From Fomes fomentarius (taxonomy: Eukaryota > Basidiomycota > Agaricomycetes > Polyporales > Polyporaceae), in contig JABYQN010000013.1 of NCBI GenBank assembly GCA_022606135.1, forward strand, positions 620,001 through 684,000: a DNA stretch of 64,000 nt, given 5' to 3'. A model generated the notes under the pieces. That model worked only from the letters and a program-made list of their open reading frames with translations, had not been told where the DNA came from and did not search any database. The translations under genes and the position numbers were made by a program. This document shows positions 10,813 through 23,011 of this stretch, one piece after another. Numbering within the stretch: the stretch's first letter is position 1; the number at the start of each line of letters is the position of its first letter.

Positions 10813-12538
10813 ATGTCTGACAATGAGGAGATCGCTGAAATCATCACATATTACACTGCTGCGTCAGTCGCTGAGCTCCATACAGCTTTTGGTCATCCGC
10901 TAGTACTCATAGACTACTAGGCAAAATGGGGATTGGGCGACCACAGCCGTGGCGGGTAAGCCCAAACCCTCCTTCTGCTCCAAAGGGTCAACAGTAACCG
11001 TGTCTACTAGCCCTCCTCGCATTTGAGTATGCTATCACAATCGATCGTGAGGTAAACCTGTTTTGGAACGCAAGATCACAATGTCGTCCGTTCTATTCCT
11101 GGTCAACCGATATCTGCCACTGGTATACGCCGTAATGCAACCACTATTCCCCTCCCCCACTACTTACAAGGTGAGTTGAACTCCCTACTACTTTGGGTAG
11201 TGCACTCAGTCATCAATGCAGGAGTAAGAACACTGGCATATAGTGGGAAGACAATCCTTCTAACATCCATCGCACATTGTCACGTGCAGGTGTTTAGGCC
11301 AGAACTATGCAGAGGCCTCGCTGGAATTCGTGCAGTACCTTCCATGGGCTAGTACGCATTCATACCTTATAGCAGCTCTAATTGCACGAACTCAATAAGG
11401 CACCTAGTGTTTTCAGCCCTGCGGGCATACGCACTCAGTTCCAGATCATGGCCCCTGGCGATTCTAGTCTTCCTCCCTGGGATTGTCCCAATGATTATCA
11501 ATTTCGTGGTGAGTAGTCTCACCTCCGACACCGACACCGAATGATGTCATCAATGTGGTACAGGGTAATACGGCATTTGCTACCGTGGTTTTTGAGGGCC
11601 CGGGTGGCTGCGGTGTGATACTCAATATGTCCGCTGCCACAAGTTATCAGTCAGTTAGGCATTGTACCTCTCTGAGTGCTGTGTGACTGACATGATATAT
11701 ATTCCAGCCGTACGAATTCATCTCTGCTCGAGTGGAGGTCAAGGCTCTGACTCTTTCTACAGTTGCCATCAGCTCCCGAGTTTGCATCATTGGGGCAGAT
11801 CTTATGGTTCTTGGAATCACATGGGCTGCGACGTACAAAGCCAGTCGAGAGATTCACGCTCTTGGTCAAAGGACTTCCCTGTCGGGGATTCTGTTGAGAG
11901 ACGGTGAGTACCGATCGTTCTGTATATACCGCACTTCGCACTTATGATGTGGGCTTCTTAGGCACAATTTATTTCATGTATGCCACCTTGAGATCACTCT
12001 TCCCATGCATGTCACTAACAGGTCTCAAATTATTCAGCATCCTTGTCATTATGAACGTGCTCCATCTCAGCTTCACAATACACTCTGTGAGTAACAAATG
12101 CCGTCTTGCTGTAACACCATGTACTATGACATCTGAGCATGTACCGACCCTAGATCCTTCTAGGAGGCTTGTCCAACCTTGCTTCGAGTGAGATTGGCAT
12201 ATTTGTGGAGTCGTGCGTACCATCTTCGCTCCGGACAGGGCTATGTATAGCCCACAGTATACTAACAAAGGTTCCGCTACATCAGCCTTACCGCAATATC
12301 GATCTCTAGGTTTCTCATTGACCTGCAGGAAGCCAATAACAGTATGACACATCAGCATTCCCAACCCTCCTCAGTGAGCAGCCTGAATTTCGACAGGGTG
12401 TTCGGTGCCTTGGCATCTTCGCTTCCTGCTCCCGGAGAGTCAGTCGAAGTTCTAGATCCTGACACAGTCGATGAAAGCAATGTCTGCACAGAGAATCTCG
12501 TGAATGTATTTGGAATAGTTGCTTCGAGTGAGGCGTAG
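10813..12538 (+). CDS. DUF6533 membrane protein, copy b (apparent 1-nt frameshift)
   Basis: Paralogue of the copies at 5.0 and 59.3 kb. Exons splice to MSDNEEIAEIITYYTAA, QNGDWATTAVA, LLAFEYAITIDREVNLFW, then in another frame KITMSSVLFLVNRYLPL, CLGQNYAEASLEFVQYLPWA, SALRAYALSSRSWPLAIL, AISSRVCIIGADLMVLGITW, RTSLSGILLRDG, ILVIMNVLHLSFTIHS and a soluble tail SRFLIDLQEANN. Copy c reads TTCTGGAAACGC where copy b reads TTTTGGAACGC (11061-11071), so one A is missing and the frame breaks after DREVNLFW inside the DUF6533 domain. The rest is well preserved, so this is either a very young pseudogene or an assembly error. It is clearly closer to copy c than to copy a. It faces PIN-d tail to tail. Confidence 0.8.
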
Positions 12539-13070
12539 TTCTCGTATTACCCCGATAATTCGATTCGTATTATAATGTACTGCTCGTTTGACCTCTGATA
12601 TGCATAGACTCTCCTGCTCGTTTTGTATCACGATCTGCGAGTTCGTATGATCAATGGAATTCATAGCGAGCAGCAGTATTTATCTCGTGTTCGAGGTCTT
12701 AGTATCCCTCACTCGAACAATCGTCGTACTTTTGCATGCATACAAAGATTCCCCAGTTCCTGCTCTTTGCCTGATTTTTAATTCGACGATCCAAACATAA
12801 AAGAAATCAAAGAGTGCGTCCAAATAGACAGGGATCGTGGTACCATCACAGTGTGTCATCATGTGGACGTCGTCGGAGCTCTGCAGCTATAGTGCCAATA
12901 GAGGGCGGAAACTCATATGTACGTGATCCGAATCATCAACTGTATTTTAAAAATGGGGTCCCCAACCTCTGGGTCGGAGAAGGCCGCGATCAGGAGTCGT
13001 CCTAAGTAGGTGTTGGTAGCTGCGGCGCGGGCTGTGTGCTGTGAGAACGATATCGTGCGCCTTCTAATTC
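12539..13070. other. Convergent intergenic spacer between DUF6533-b and PIN-d
   Basis: About 0.5 kb between two stop codons. It should contain both 3' ends. Short frames at 12680-12862 and 12814-13005 look like chance. The equivalent spacer on the right-hand block (55926-59253) is 3.3 kb and holds a DUF1963 gene. Confidence 0.55.
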
Positions 13071-15081
13071 CTATAGGAGCAGAAGTGCAACAGCGGTGAC
13101 AGCGCTGCGAGCACCAGTCTGAGTTAGTGTTGTGCACATAGAAGGTATGCAATTGAATACTCACGACGAAGAGACGAACATGAATATGTCTATGCCATGA
13201 TGTCGGTCAGAGTCAGAGCTTAGGGGAGACTAGAAGATGATATCTCGTTGAGACTGACATTACACCAAGAGGAAGGCTTGAAGTGAAGCAGCGTCAGCAT
13301 ATAGACAAGTAGTACTGATGCTACCTGGACTCACCGCTAGCGTATCCGTGTAACCATCAGAGTACAGCGCTGCAACAATGAGTTGGCTTGAGACCGGACC
13401 AGCGGTTGTCAGCCCCTTTAAGACATCCGTAGAGATTGTTATCACCCCACTTGACTGCTGTTGGCGTGCAGCTCAAGGAAACCATGACAAATCTTAGAAC
13501 CTTGGCGTCCCTGTCCACGAATCCGGAGGCAGTCATCGTCTGCACGAGGAAAACGCCGATCACGGGTGGACCATCTTCGCGAGCGTCGATAGCGACATGG
13601 CCATGATAGGCAAGCGCGAGAGCGGGCGCGGGATCTGAAGTCGCGCGAAGCTCGCACCAAGAAGGATGAGTGCGAGATCGCCGATGAAATTCGCTGGTAA
13701 ATCCCAAGATAATTAAGCTATGAATAGAGCAGCATTGCGAGCGGTGGTCCCCGGTGGATGACGCGCCGGTATCGATGAGGAACGCTAACGGAGGTCGGCC
13801 ATCAGGTCCCTTGAACATGTAACTAGAAATGTCCGATATGTCGACAAATAGCGCCTTGAGAGGGTTGACGAGCGAGATAGGAAGTGATGTTACTAGCGCG
13901 ATGGTGACTGGAGTCACAACCGCAGAGAGCGGGCGGAACAGGCGCACGATCTTCTGCGGGAGTGCAGGGGTATTCAGCGTGGCGCTGCGCAATGTCATGC
14001 TCCGTGCATTGAAGTTGCGGACAGACTGTGAAGGGGTCGGTGGGGGTACCGGAGGAACCGGCGAAGACTCCGCCGGTGCGTACGAGATTGATGCGCGCCG
14101 GGGTTGCTCCTGCACTGGATCTGTGGACAGACGAGACGTCTTGCGCACGAGATGGACATCCGGGTCTATGTTAGGTTGTACGACCGTCTCCCGAGGCCCG
14201 GTTCGGAGCTTGGTATATCGGTGGCTTCGCTCTTGGCTGTAGCCTTCTCGTTGACCTTTTCGGACAACATTTCTTCGTCTTGAGGCCTGGGTGAGGGGAG
14301 GTCGAAGGAGGACTTTACGTCTTGGTGGAGGATCCGGCGCGCGAAGAAGTTGCCTCTCCTTCCAGCAAACAGGGCGCTCCGCTACCTCTCCTAGCGGGAT
14401 TCTGGGAAGGTAGTCCCATGAGATGGAGTGGGCGGCGCCAAGCATGAAGAACACGATGTAGTACGCGACGATGAAGATAGATACGTAAGAGACCCCCACT
14501 ATGAATAGAAAGTCAGTGCATCATACTTAGTCACAGTCACAAGGCAAACCGGTGAATTTACAGGCCGGGTCAGTGTCGCTATTGAACGGAGCTTGCGCGG
14601 TGACGGACAAGACCACCGCGGTCGCTATCAGCGCAAAACTGTCAGACAACATTATATCTGTGGTATATCGATACTGACGTAGGTTACCCCAGTTGCTCAT
14701 GCCAGTCAGGATGACGACGCCTTGCCAGAAGTTGCGAGGTACATAACATATTTCGCGGATGACGAGGACAAACGCCCGATAGCTTGATAGAGGAATGCGA
14801 CCACGAACAGGGAGCCAAGTGCTGAATATTGGATGGGGTGAACGCAGGGATCACATTTCCGAAGATGAGTGTTGGAAGGGCCATGTTCATCGTCACATAT
14901 GAGGCGCCACGGGCCGCTGCGTTAGGGAAGAGATCCATTCTTGCAACCTCATAATCTGCGACCATGGTGATGTACCTTGAGACATTTTGTGAGCACAGCG
15001 CACGGACGACGATGAAGCAAGTACCCACGTCTTGATAAGGGGCATGACGCCCGAGTAGATGAGAAAGCCTGCAAACGGCAT
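13071..15081 (-). pseudogene. Decayed PIN-like auxin-efflux-carrier family gene (copy d)
   Basis: Homologous to the carriers at 48.8 and 53.9 kb along its whole length: MPFAGFLIYSGVMPLIKT at the start, AAARGASYVTMNMALPTLIF, a long polar loop, then LRFVMVSLSCTPTAVK and a terminal AVTAVALLLL. Lesions seen by comparison with copies e and f: a frameshift near 14820; a second near 14780 losing part of the segment before VLVIRE; an 8-nt loss near 14345 that shifts about 50 residues of the loop, with frame restored near 14190 (the normal frame RRILHQDVKSSFDL is still readable); loss of about four residues near 13665; a 4-nt loss near 13570; and TAA replacing CAA at 13260-13262. Several independent indels make a true pseudogene the best reading. 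It is closest to copy f. Confidence 0.85.
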
Positions 15082-16401
15082 GCAGAGGATCTAGGTCTAG
15101 TTGAGGATCGTCCTCTGTCAATCAGGATGAAGGATGCAGCCTCTGGAGACTTGGCAACGCGGAACCTATTAATCCTTCCGAGGCCGGCATACACACAGCC
15201 CAGCACAATGGATGCTATGGAGAGCCTAAGAGGCATCCTTCATCTCCGTCTTGCGACCCTTGGAAAGCCGCTGATACTCAGTACTCAAGGGCTAAAAGTA
15301 CTGCCAGTCAGGTGGAGGAGCGGTCAACGGGTCGGACTGAGTAACTTCCCCGCTGGCTCGAGATACATACTGTTTAGACAGACACCGAGAGCCTTTCTCA
15401 GTGCCGATGCTGTGTATTGCAGAAAAGGTGCGCTCGCACTTGTGTAACGAGCAACTAGGCTGAGTAGCTGAGTATCGTGGAGAGAAGGGAGAGTGAATTA
15501 CTTGAGACTTGAGGAGAATTGATTGCATTTATAGCGCACTATCGACGACCCTTGCGCAACTTGGACGCGCACTTACTTTCTGTGCGGAAAAATCTGAAAG
15601 ATAGGGCGGTGTTCACCGGGCGTCGGTCGTGTTGAAGATAGAATTCACCATCACCTACCTATCCCCTTCCCAACTGCCCGGAGGATCAATGAGCAGCTTC
15701 CTCCTACAGCATCTATCAGCTAGGGAACCGATGGTCAACCGGCGGAAGTGTTTCGCGGCTTCCATATGCAGGCTCGCTCTCCGGCAGCCGCATAATGCTT
15801 GCAGTTAGGTCACCTGAGCGATGCTGAATTGAGCGCACCCTCACCGGTGGTACGAACCCAATCCTCGGGGATGGAGAGGCCAGGCCCAGATGCTGAGTAC
15901 GCGAAGACTTCCTCTTCATAACGTCCCACCTGCACACACTCCCTTTGGAATCTACCGGATACTCATCCTTCCCCCAGATACGAAGGACAGCACGCCCATG
16001 TTTCAACTGCTCATCTGCATGGCTGAGCTGGAAAGCGTTCTGCTTTCAAGAAGGCACATTTCGCTGTGGGACATACCTACTTCAACTGTGAACACGCGAA
16101 GAAGCTGGATCCGATGTACACGTCTCCTATCGGCCGATGATCAGCGGCTTCATACAGATATGCGTATTGGGCAACACGTACATCAACCAGTGTACCCTAC
16201 ACGCGCAAGGACTTACACTAGTCATGATGAAACTGCAGATAGGGCGTCACCATGCGTGTACATACCTCCTCAACGACGCGTGGTGCTCTTCTATGCAAAA
16301 CCTAGATGTTCTAACGGGTCTAAATGTCTAACCTTACATCCGCCAAAGGCGGCCGAGAAAGCACAGCGTCCTAAAAAAACCAATATATATTCACCCATTT
16401 T
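15082..16401. other. Intergenic, upstream of PIN-d and downstream of SWA2
   Basis: A TATAAA occurs on the minus strand at about 15529-15534, some 450 nt from the PIN-d start. The frame at 15127-15447 and the left part of a long plus-strand frame (15890 onward) have no recognisable content. The right end holds the 3' end of SWA2. Confidence 0.5.
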
Positions 16402-19285
16402 CTACGGCTTGAACGCGTTCCACGCCTCGTTCAAGCTCCCAAACACCCCGTTCGCGATCATGCGCTGCTCCAGCGTCGTATTCTGCACATTCAACTACGT
16501 CCACCAAGACCAGATCAGCACGCACTCTCCAATCATGCCGCCGACACGACAACCGATGGAACCTACCTTGTCCGGATGCAACTTCGCGATCGCCTTCGTA
16601 TACCTGATCTTCACCTGCGACGGGCTCACCAGCTCGTGTATCCCGACCTTTTTCCAGCCCAACTCCGGCCAGAGGACAGTGTCCAGGCTCGCGATCAGTG
16701 CGCGAATATTGTTGTCTTTGCCCGCGCGCCATGCGGCCAGCCGCGCATCAACCACGTCTTTCAGCTCGTGCTTCGCCTGGTCCTCTGCCTCCGCAGCGAC
16801 GTTCGCCTCGCGCACCCTGTTCAGCGCAGACGAAGGCCCCGCGGGAGCACTCGGCTTCGAAACGGGGGGTGGACGGGGCCTGGGCTTGGGCTTCGGCGCA
16901 GTAGCGGCTGGGCGGGTAGTAGGGGCAGCGGACGTCCCAGAATCGGGGTTCGTGTTCAGCATGCGGCGGCATCTGGTGATGCCAGTAAAGGCCTCCTGGC
17001 GGACCTTGCCAGCGAAGTCCGCGCCCGCGATCGACTCCCAGTCCTGCTTTGCGAGCTCCCACTTTTCCTTGCCCTCGTACGCCTCCGCGCGTCGCCGCCA
17101 CGCCTTGACCAGTCCGTCCGCGAGATCGACGCTCGCGCCCTCGTCCTCCCTGGTCACCTTCGCTTCGCGCGAGGGGTGGTATGACGACCCGACGAGGTTG
17201 ATGACGATGGTGCAGTCTTCAATGGCACCCTTTGCGTCTCCCGTCTTAAGTCTTGTGAGCGCACGATTGTTGTAGAGTGGTACGAGAAGCAGGTGATTCT
17301 CGGGGAGGGCAGTGATAGCAGCGGAATAGAACGTCTCCGCCTCGCCGTACTGGCCCAACTTGAACTTCTCAGTTCCGGCGGCTTTCTGCTGGGCCGATGC
17401 GGCGGTGGCAGACTGGGAAGCAGACACGGTCTTCCGTTGAATGAGCGCAACTGGCGATGGAACACGGGCCTGCTTCGGTGCAACAACAGGAGCTGGAGGA
17501 GGAGCATCGTTGACCTGCCCGCGAGCTGGTGTCTTGCGCCTGAACGGAGAGACGTACACGGCTGGCGGATCGTCCGAAAAGAGGTTCCCGACTTTGAGAC
17601 GTGACGCAGTGGTCTCCGCAGGCTGAGGCTGAGGCTCTGGAGCACGAGATGGCGGTTGCTTGGCCTGCGGACGAGTACGCTGAGGCGGGACAGTATCGTC
17701 ATCATCCCTGAACCCACCGCCGTTCTGCCCTGGTCCGGGCGCGTGATCGTCCTCCTGTGCATCTTGCATCCACTTCGGTCGACCATTCCTGCGCGAAGCG
17801 TCGCCGGTGGTCTGTTTTGACGACCCACTGGCATTGGCTGCGGTGCGCTCCTCGTACGCGCGCAATGCCCTTTCCTTGCCCTCCTTCAACAGGGCATTCG
17901 CGCGATTGAACATGCTGAGACCAATCTCGCTCGCCTGCGCGATAATCTTGTCCGCCTGTTCCTGCAGGTTTCGCTGGGTGTCCGAGTTCGGAGGGGTGCT
18001 ATCGCGACCGGGACGCTCACGCTGGGGGCGTTGCGACTGGGACTGGGAGGACCTGGGTGGGGGCCGATTTGGCTGACGCGGCGCATCCTCGTCGGAGCTA
18101 TAGTATCGCTCATGTCCTGACTCCCGCTGTGGCCTTCTTTGACGCTCCTGCTGACGCTCTGGCGCAGGCGAGGATGACCCTGCGCCGTTAGCGAGGAGCG
18201 TCTCAAGAGCAGCTTGCACATCCAGACCAGTGTCTGTCGCAGCAAGTGCCACACGGGCTTGCTGTAGCGAGAAGCCCATTTCGACAATTTGACCAAGTAT
18301 GTGAGGCGGCGGAGAGACGGCGCGTGACTGCTGGCCGGACTGCCGTGGCTGAGGCGATGGAGTACTACGCGTAGAATGTTTCTGTATCGCATCGGAATGA
18401 TTTGACGTGTGTGATAACAACATGGAGACGTGGACTTACTGCCGCAAGCTGCTCTACAGGCTTACCCAAGTCACCAAGGATGTCATCTTCATCTGATTGA
18501 TTGCCCAATAGACCATCCTCTCTGTTTCCAAAATCGAAGTCGCCAGGAGAAACGGACCGTTGAGGTGTAGGAGCGGTCGACTTTCCCGAAGTGCTGGCCG
18601 GTATGAAATCATCAAGCCCAAAAAGATCGTACGCGGGTGTGGGCTTGGACAAGGTTGCGATGGCGGGGGCGGGGGCAGATGGAGAGCTGAAGTCACCGAG
18701 ACCCCAATCATCTTCAGGGGGCGGAGCAGGCTGCAGGGACTTAGATGGCGTACGCGCAGACGCTGGAGAGGAGGAGAAAGAGCTAAATCCGAGGTCTTCC
18801 AGTGGGTTGCGTGTGGGTGCGGACGTAGTGATGGATGATCCGCCTAGAGCATCAAGGCCCGCCCACGCAGAAGAGGCGGAAGCAGAGGGTTGCGTCTTCT
18901 GCACGCGTTCCAGTTTGTCCTTCTCAGCGAGCGCCGCTCGCTGTGCCATCGTCAGGTTGGCATTACTTGAAGACTGTGCGGCGAAAGTACCGGAAAGAAG
19001 ACCACTGAACGCATCTCCGCCCCTGCTGCCTGCCGCGCGTGTGCCCCCACTGGGAGTCTGCTGGATCAGTCGCGGAGGGACTGGTCCAAGCGGGGTTGTA
19101 GACCGTGAGGTGATGGACGAGGACGAACCTGCGGCGGCGAGCATAGAGAACACGTCGTTCTGTGGTTTCCTCGTCGCGGCGGCCTGAGATGGGGGCGTAG
19201 CAGCCATTGCACCCAGCTTCCGAGGTGCTTCAGCAAGTTTAGAGGCTCCAGTTGCGTTCCAGAGATCGGCAAATGCGTCGGACAT
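16402..19285 (-). CDS. SWA2: Auxilin-like clathrin-uncoating J protein (UBA-TPR-J)
   Basis: Recruits Hsp70 to clathrin-coated vesicles so that the coat is removed. Three exons, about 910 residues. Residues 1 to about 281 are low-complexity, rich in S, P and A, with acidic-hydrophobic clusters of clathrin/adaptor-binding type (DDWGLGDF, YDLFGLDDF). Exon 2 carries a UBA domain (VEMGFSLQQARVALAATDTG, then ALETLLANGA), a long P/Q/R-rich linker, a TPR domain (KLGQYGEAETFYSAAITALP; LYNNRALTRLKTGDAKGAIE; AWRRRAEAYEGKEKWELAKQ) and the J domain (VKIRYTKAIAKLHPDK, with the HPD motif). A short last exon supplies NTTLEQRMIANGVFGSLNEA and the end WNAFKP. The domain order matches yeast Swa2. It is divergent from the methionyl-tRNA synthetase gene, with 345 bp between start codons. 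Confidence 0.93.
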
Positions 19286-19630
19286 GGCGTGGAGACGGAG
19301 AAAGCAGCAGTTGACAACCTGTATCGTCCAGCAACGATGTTGACGTACTACGAAGGCGGAAAGAGTAGAAGACTAGGAGACAGTTTCTTAATGTCACCGA
19401 GCAAGCATACAAGATTAAGAGGCACTGTTGAGAGCAGAGAGCGAGGCGGAAGTGAGGAGCACTGGACGCGAGATCGACAAGCTTGGATGTGAGCCGCCGC
19501 GAGCTGCGTTTCAGGGACGCGTCAAGCGCCCGTGCGCAGCAGGAGATTGATGCGCCCCCAAGGCGCGGGAAAAGGCGGGATTACCTAGTTCGGGCGGTTC
19601 GTCACTTGGCTGAACGCGGTGGTGACACGA
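19286..19630. promoter_or_regulatory. Bidirectional promoter region SWA2 / mitochondrial MetRS
   Basis: A 345-bp GC-rich spacer between two divergent start codons; both promoters must lie here or overlap the transcribed leaders. No TATA box was seen, which fits housekeeping genes. Confidence 0.5.
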
Positions 19631-21662
19631 ATGCGTTCCCTCTGTACTCTTCGCTCGCTCCCGCGTTTCGTCTCGCGACGTCAGCATCGAACGTACTCCG
19701 ACGCGGTATCAGCAGCATCCAAGCCATACTACGTTACTACACCCATATTTTACCCTAATGCTTGTGAGTCCTTTCTTCTGAGGTTACCGCATAATTGTAT
19801 CTCCACCAGGAGCTCAACCCGGCCTTGTGCAGCCCCTCACATTGGACATTTGCACTCCTTAGTAGTGGCAGACATCTTCGCGCGGTATGCAAGGATATCC
19901 AATCCTAACAGACCAGTGCAATTCGTTACGGGAACCGACGAGCATGGATTGAAGATACAGAATGCCGCGAAGGCGAAGGGGATGGATCCGTTGGCGTTTT
20001 GCGACGAGCTGAGCGAGCAGTTTCGCGTGAGTAAGCCGCATCTACCTCTGAACCCGCAATTGAGACTCGTACTCCAAGGTAGAATCTCACGAGCAAAGCT
20101 GACATCAGTTGTACGCGTTTCTGCCGCACGACCGACAAACAACACTGCGACGCAGTGAGCCATCTGTGGGTGAGCTAATCTTGCTAGCTCAAATACGTGC
20201 ATATACCCATGTCGTCCCAGAAAGAACTCGATGCCAAGGGTTTGATCTACAAGGGCAGCCATGCAGGTTGGTACTCAGTCTCGGACGAGACATTCTACCC
20301 CTCCACGCAGGTCGAGCGACAAGAGAAGGATGGTGTAGAAGTCCACATTTCGACCACATCTGGCTCACGGGTTGAATGGCAAGAAGAGGAAAACTACAAG
20401 TTCCGCCTCTCCGCCTTCCGGGAATCTCTCTCCGCGCACTACGCATCGCACCCACAAGCAATCCAACCGCAACAGTTCCAGGCGGACATCATGGCCTCTC
20501 TACAGGAGTCCCTCGACGACCTCTCAATATCGCGGAAACGCTCTCGCCTGGCGTGGGGGATTCCCGTCCCGAATGACCCCGAGCAGACGATTTACGTGTG
20601 GATCGACGCGTTGACATACTACTTATCGTTCTCTGGCTATCCCTGGAAGTCGGCAGGAGGCGACGGCACGTCCCACGGCTGGCCTCCCAACCTCCAGGTC
20701 ATCGGCAAGGACATCCTTCGGTACGTCCGTGCATCTGTGACGCATGTGGAGCGATCACTCATCATGTCTAACGTCTAAATGTCGCGACCTTGCAGCTTCC
20801 ATGCAATATACCTCCCTGCGATGTTACAAGCACTCAGCCTGCCTCTCACGTCAACGTTGCTCGCACATTCACATTGGACAGTTGATCGTGCCAAGATGTC
20901 CAAGTCGGTAGGCAATGTTGCGAACCCGATCAAGGCCATAGATGACTATGGCATTGACCTCGTGCGATACTACCTCGCCCGAGTTGGCGGTAGGTTCAAA
21001 GACGACGTCGGTACGTCTAATTGTCCGTCGCACACCGCTTCAGGCAATCAATCTTTGTATGGGATAGACTGGTCGCAGGAGCAGCTGCAAAAGCACAGCA
21101 AAGAGATCATTTCGCTACTCGGCAACCTCTTCATGCGCGCGACATCGAGCAAAATCATGCGCAAAGTATCGCAGGTCAAGCGACCGGATGTCAAGCTCAT
21201 CTCCGAATCTAGCATGGTCTCGCCTACCCTGCGCACTTTGAAGACTCTCGCGCCCCAGGTCGACGCCCATCTTCGTGCTTTCCAAGTCACCGACGCTATC
21301 GAAGCTATTGTACAGGCCCTTTCCGAGGTATGCTCATGTATCGTCGAAGTCTTCCTTCGCCTCTAACATCGCCTTCACAATCGCAACGGCAGGCCAACCT
21401 TCTGATGACCAATGCCGCGCCCTGGTCAAATGAGACGTCGGCAAACGTCGCAGCGGAGGTCCAGGCAGTGATCTTCGAGACCCTGCGACAGTGTGGAATC
21501 CTCCTTCAACCCATCATGCCAGGCAAGTCCGCCACTCTCCTGGACCTGTTGGGTGTATCCCCCGCAGAACGCACATTAGCACACGCTGCGTTCGGGAAGG
21601 CGGATATCAGGGATGTATCTCAGGGAATTCGGTTGTTCGATATAGACATGTCGAAACTGTAG
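19631..21662 (+). CDS. MSM1: Methionyl-tRNA synthetase, probably mitochondrial
   Basis: Attaches methionine to tRNA(Met). About 570 residues in roughly seven exons. The N-terminus (MRSLCTLRSLPRFVSRRQHR) is rich in R and S with no acidic residues, as in a mitochondrial presequence. Class I motifs are present: PHIGHLHS (HIGH) across the first intron junction, FVTGTDEHGLKIQ, a zinc-free connective segment (ISCTRFCRTTDKQHCDAVSH, then KELDAKGLIYKGSHAGWYS), YVWIDALTYYLSF, VIGKDILRFHAIYLPAML and AKMSKSVGN (KMSKS). The C-terminal helical domain ends LFDIDMSKL. All junctions read in phase. The start is the ATG in the presequence; a GTG four codons upstream in the same frame is not a plausible eukaryotic start. 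Confidence 0.93.
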
Positions 21663-21779
21663 GTCGAGTACAATGTTGCGTGCATACAGGCCACACCACC
21701 GCTCTAGAACCATTCTGTCCCCGTGTTCCATTGCGCAACAGCAGTAGCAGCGCGCCGAATGGTATCCCCAAGTCCCGAC

Positions 21780-23011
21780 CTAGTCCTCCGGGCACCAAAC
21801 GTTCCAAGACCTCATATCGGACCGCTGACCGTCAGAACCCTCCTTACGAACATAACCCGGCTCGTCAAACAAATCCGTCAACAGTTCATTCGCCTCTGCG
21901 CTGACATCCCTCCAGCCTCGTCCTCCCTCTCCCCATGCAACAAACCCCATCTCCACCTCGGCCTCCGGCAAACTGTCCAGCGTCGTGATGCAGAACCGTC
22001 CGCCCGACCACGCGCCTCTGTGCAAGGCCCGGATCCCCGCGCTCTGCCCGCTCGTCATCCCCGTATGGGTATCGCTCGACCAGCAGATCTTCGACAACAG
22101 AATGTGCCCCCACGTCACCCGCGCCCCTCGTCCGCGCGCGACAGTCAACGCGTTCTCGCGCACGTATTCGCGCGCCACAAAGTTGCACAACACGCGAACA
22201 CGGTCTGTCGCTGGCCCCGTGTCTGCGGCCATGCTCGTCTTCCCGGGCCCGGGAAAGTCGGCGCTGGTACCATAGAGCTCGCGGAACCTGTGTGCGTCCC
22301 CTCGTGTGCTGTGCTCGATAGAGACCCCTAGTAGCCGCTGCCGTTCCGTGTCGGCCTCGATATCCGCTCCTCCCGTCTCGCGAGAGCGCACTGTATCCAG
22401 AATATCCCTGGATCCGACGTCCGGGTGCAGCAGCAGACTCGAGCTCGGAGCAGCTGCCTCGATCTTGTCCAGAAGCGCGCTCCCCGCTGAATGTATACGG
22501 GACTCCCACACCCACCCAAACACAAGCCTGTAGTTCCCGCCGATGAAGCAGAGGAAATCCACCGCGACTGGCGCAGCATCACCGCTCGGGGTCTGAGTAG
22601 TCTCTTGCGTTTCAGTCCCCCGACGTTTGAAGTTGAGGACTCAGAGCCGGTAGTATAGTCCGAGCCCGAGTCCGAGTCATCCGCGTCAGACCCCGAGTCG
22701 CTGCGTTCGGCCTCACTCCATATCCGTACCCACGCCCTAATCTCCTGCTCCTCCTCGTCCGACAGCATCCCCGGCGGCAAGTCCCGGGTGCGCTCACCGA
22801 CACAAACGAGGCGGCACCCCGCCCAGGGCGCGTGCACCACGCGCATCCCGCGGCGGATGTGCGGCCTGGCTATCTGCAATAGGAGCTTGCAGGCGGTCGC
22901 AAGCGCGACGGCGGTGTGCCAACCGAGTGCCATCGCGTCGATCGTGTCGAAGAGACGGTGGAGGAGCTCGGGCGGGATGCTGAGGAGCCGCGCGCTGTGG
23001 GGTTGCTGCAA
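21780..23011 (-). CDS. F-box-like protein (5' end unresolved, apparent 1-nt frameshift)
   Basis: The amino part reads ARLLSIPPELLHRLFDTID then ATACKLLLQIARPHIRRG, which resembles the F-box-like motif of many basidiomycete proteins, followed by an acidic serine-rich stretch (SDSGSDADDSDSGSDY). The carboxyl part continues in another frame (VDFLCFIGGNYRLVFGWVWE ... MRSWNVWCPED, stop at 21780). Adding one G to the run at 22617-22621 (C on the plus strand) joins the two frames smoothly as VGGTETQETTQTP, so either one base is missing or a small intron was not recognised. No ATG precedes the F-box-like part in frame; the start may be in an exon within 23012-23390. The F-box assignment is tentative. 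It converges on the MetRS gene. Confidence 0.5.

Noticed and set aside
15890..17275. A 461-codon plus-strand open frame
   Set aside because: Its right two thirds lie exactly antisense to the TPR and J-domain exon of SWA2, whose motifs are unmistakable; the frame is a by-product of GC-rich codon use, and its left part has no recognisable content.
21723..22331. Plus-strand frames of 100-200 codons opposite the F-box-like gene
   Set aside because: They are arginine/proline-rich antisense shadows; the minus strand has the protein-like composition.
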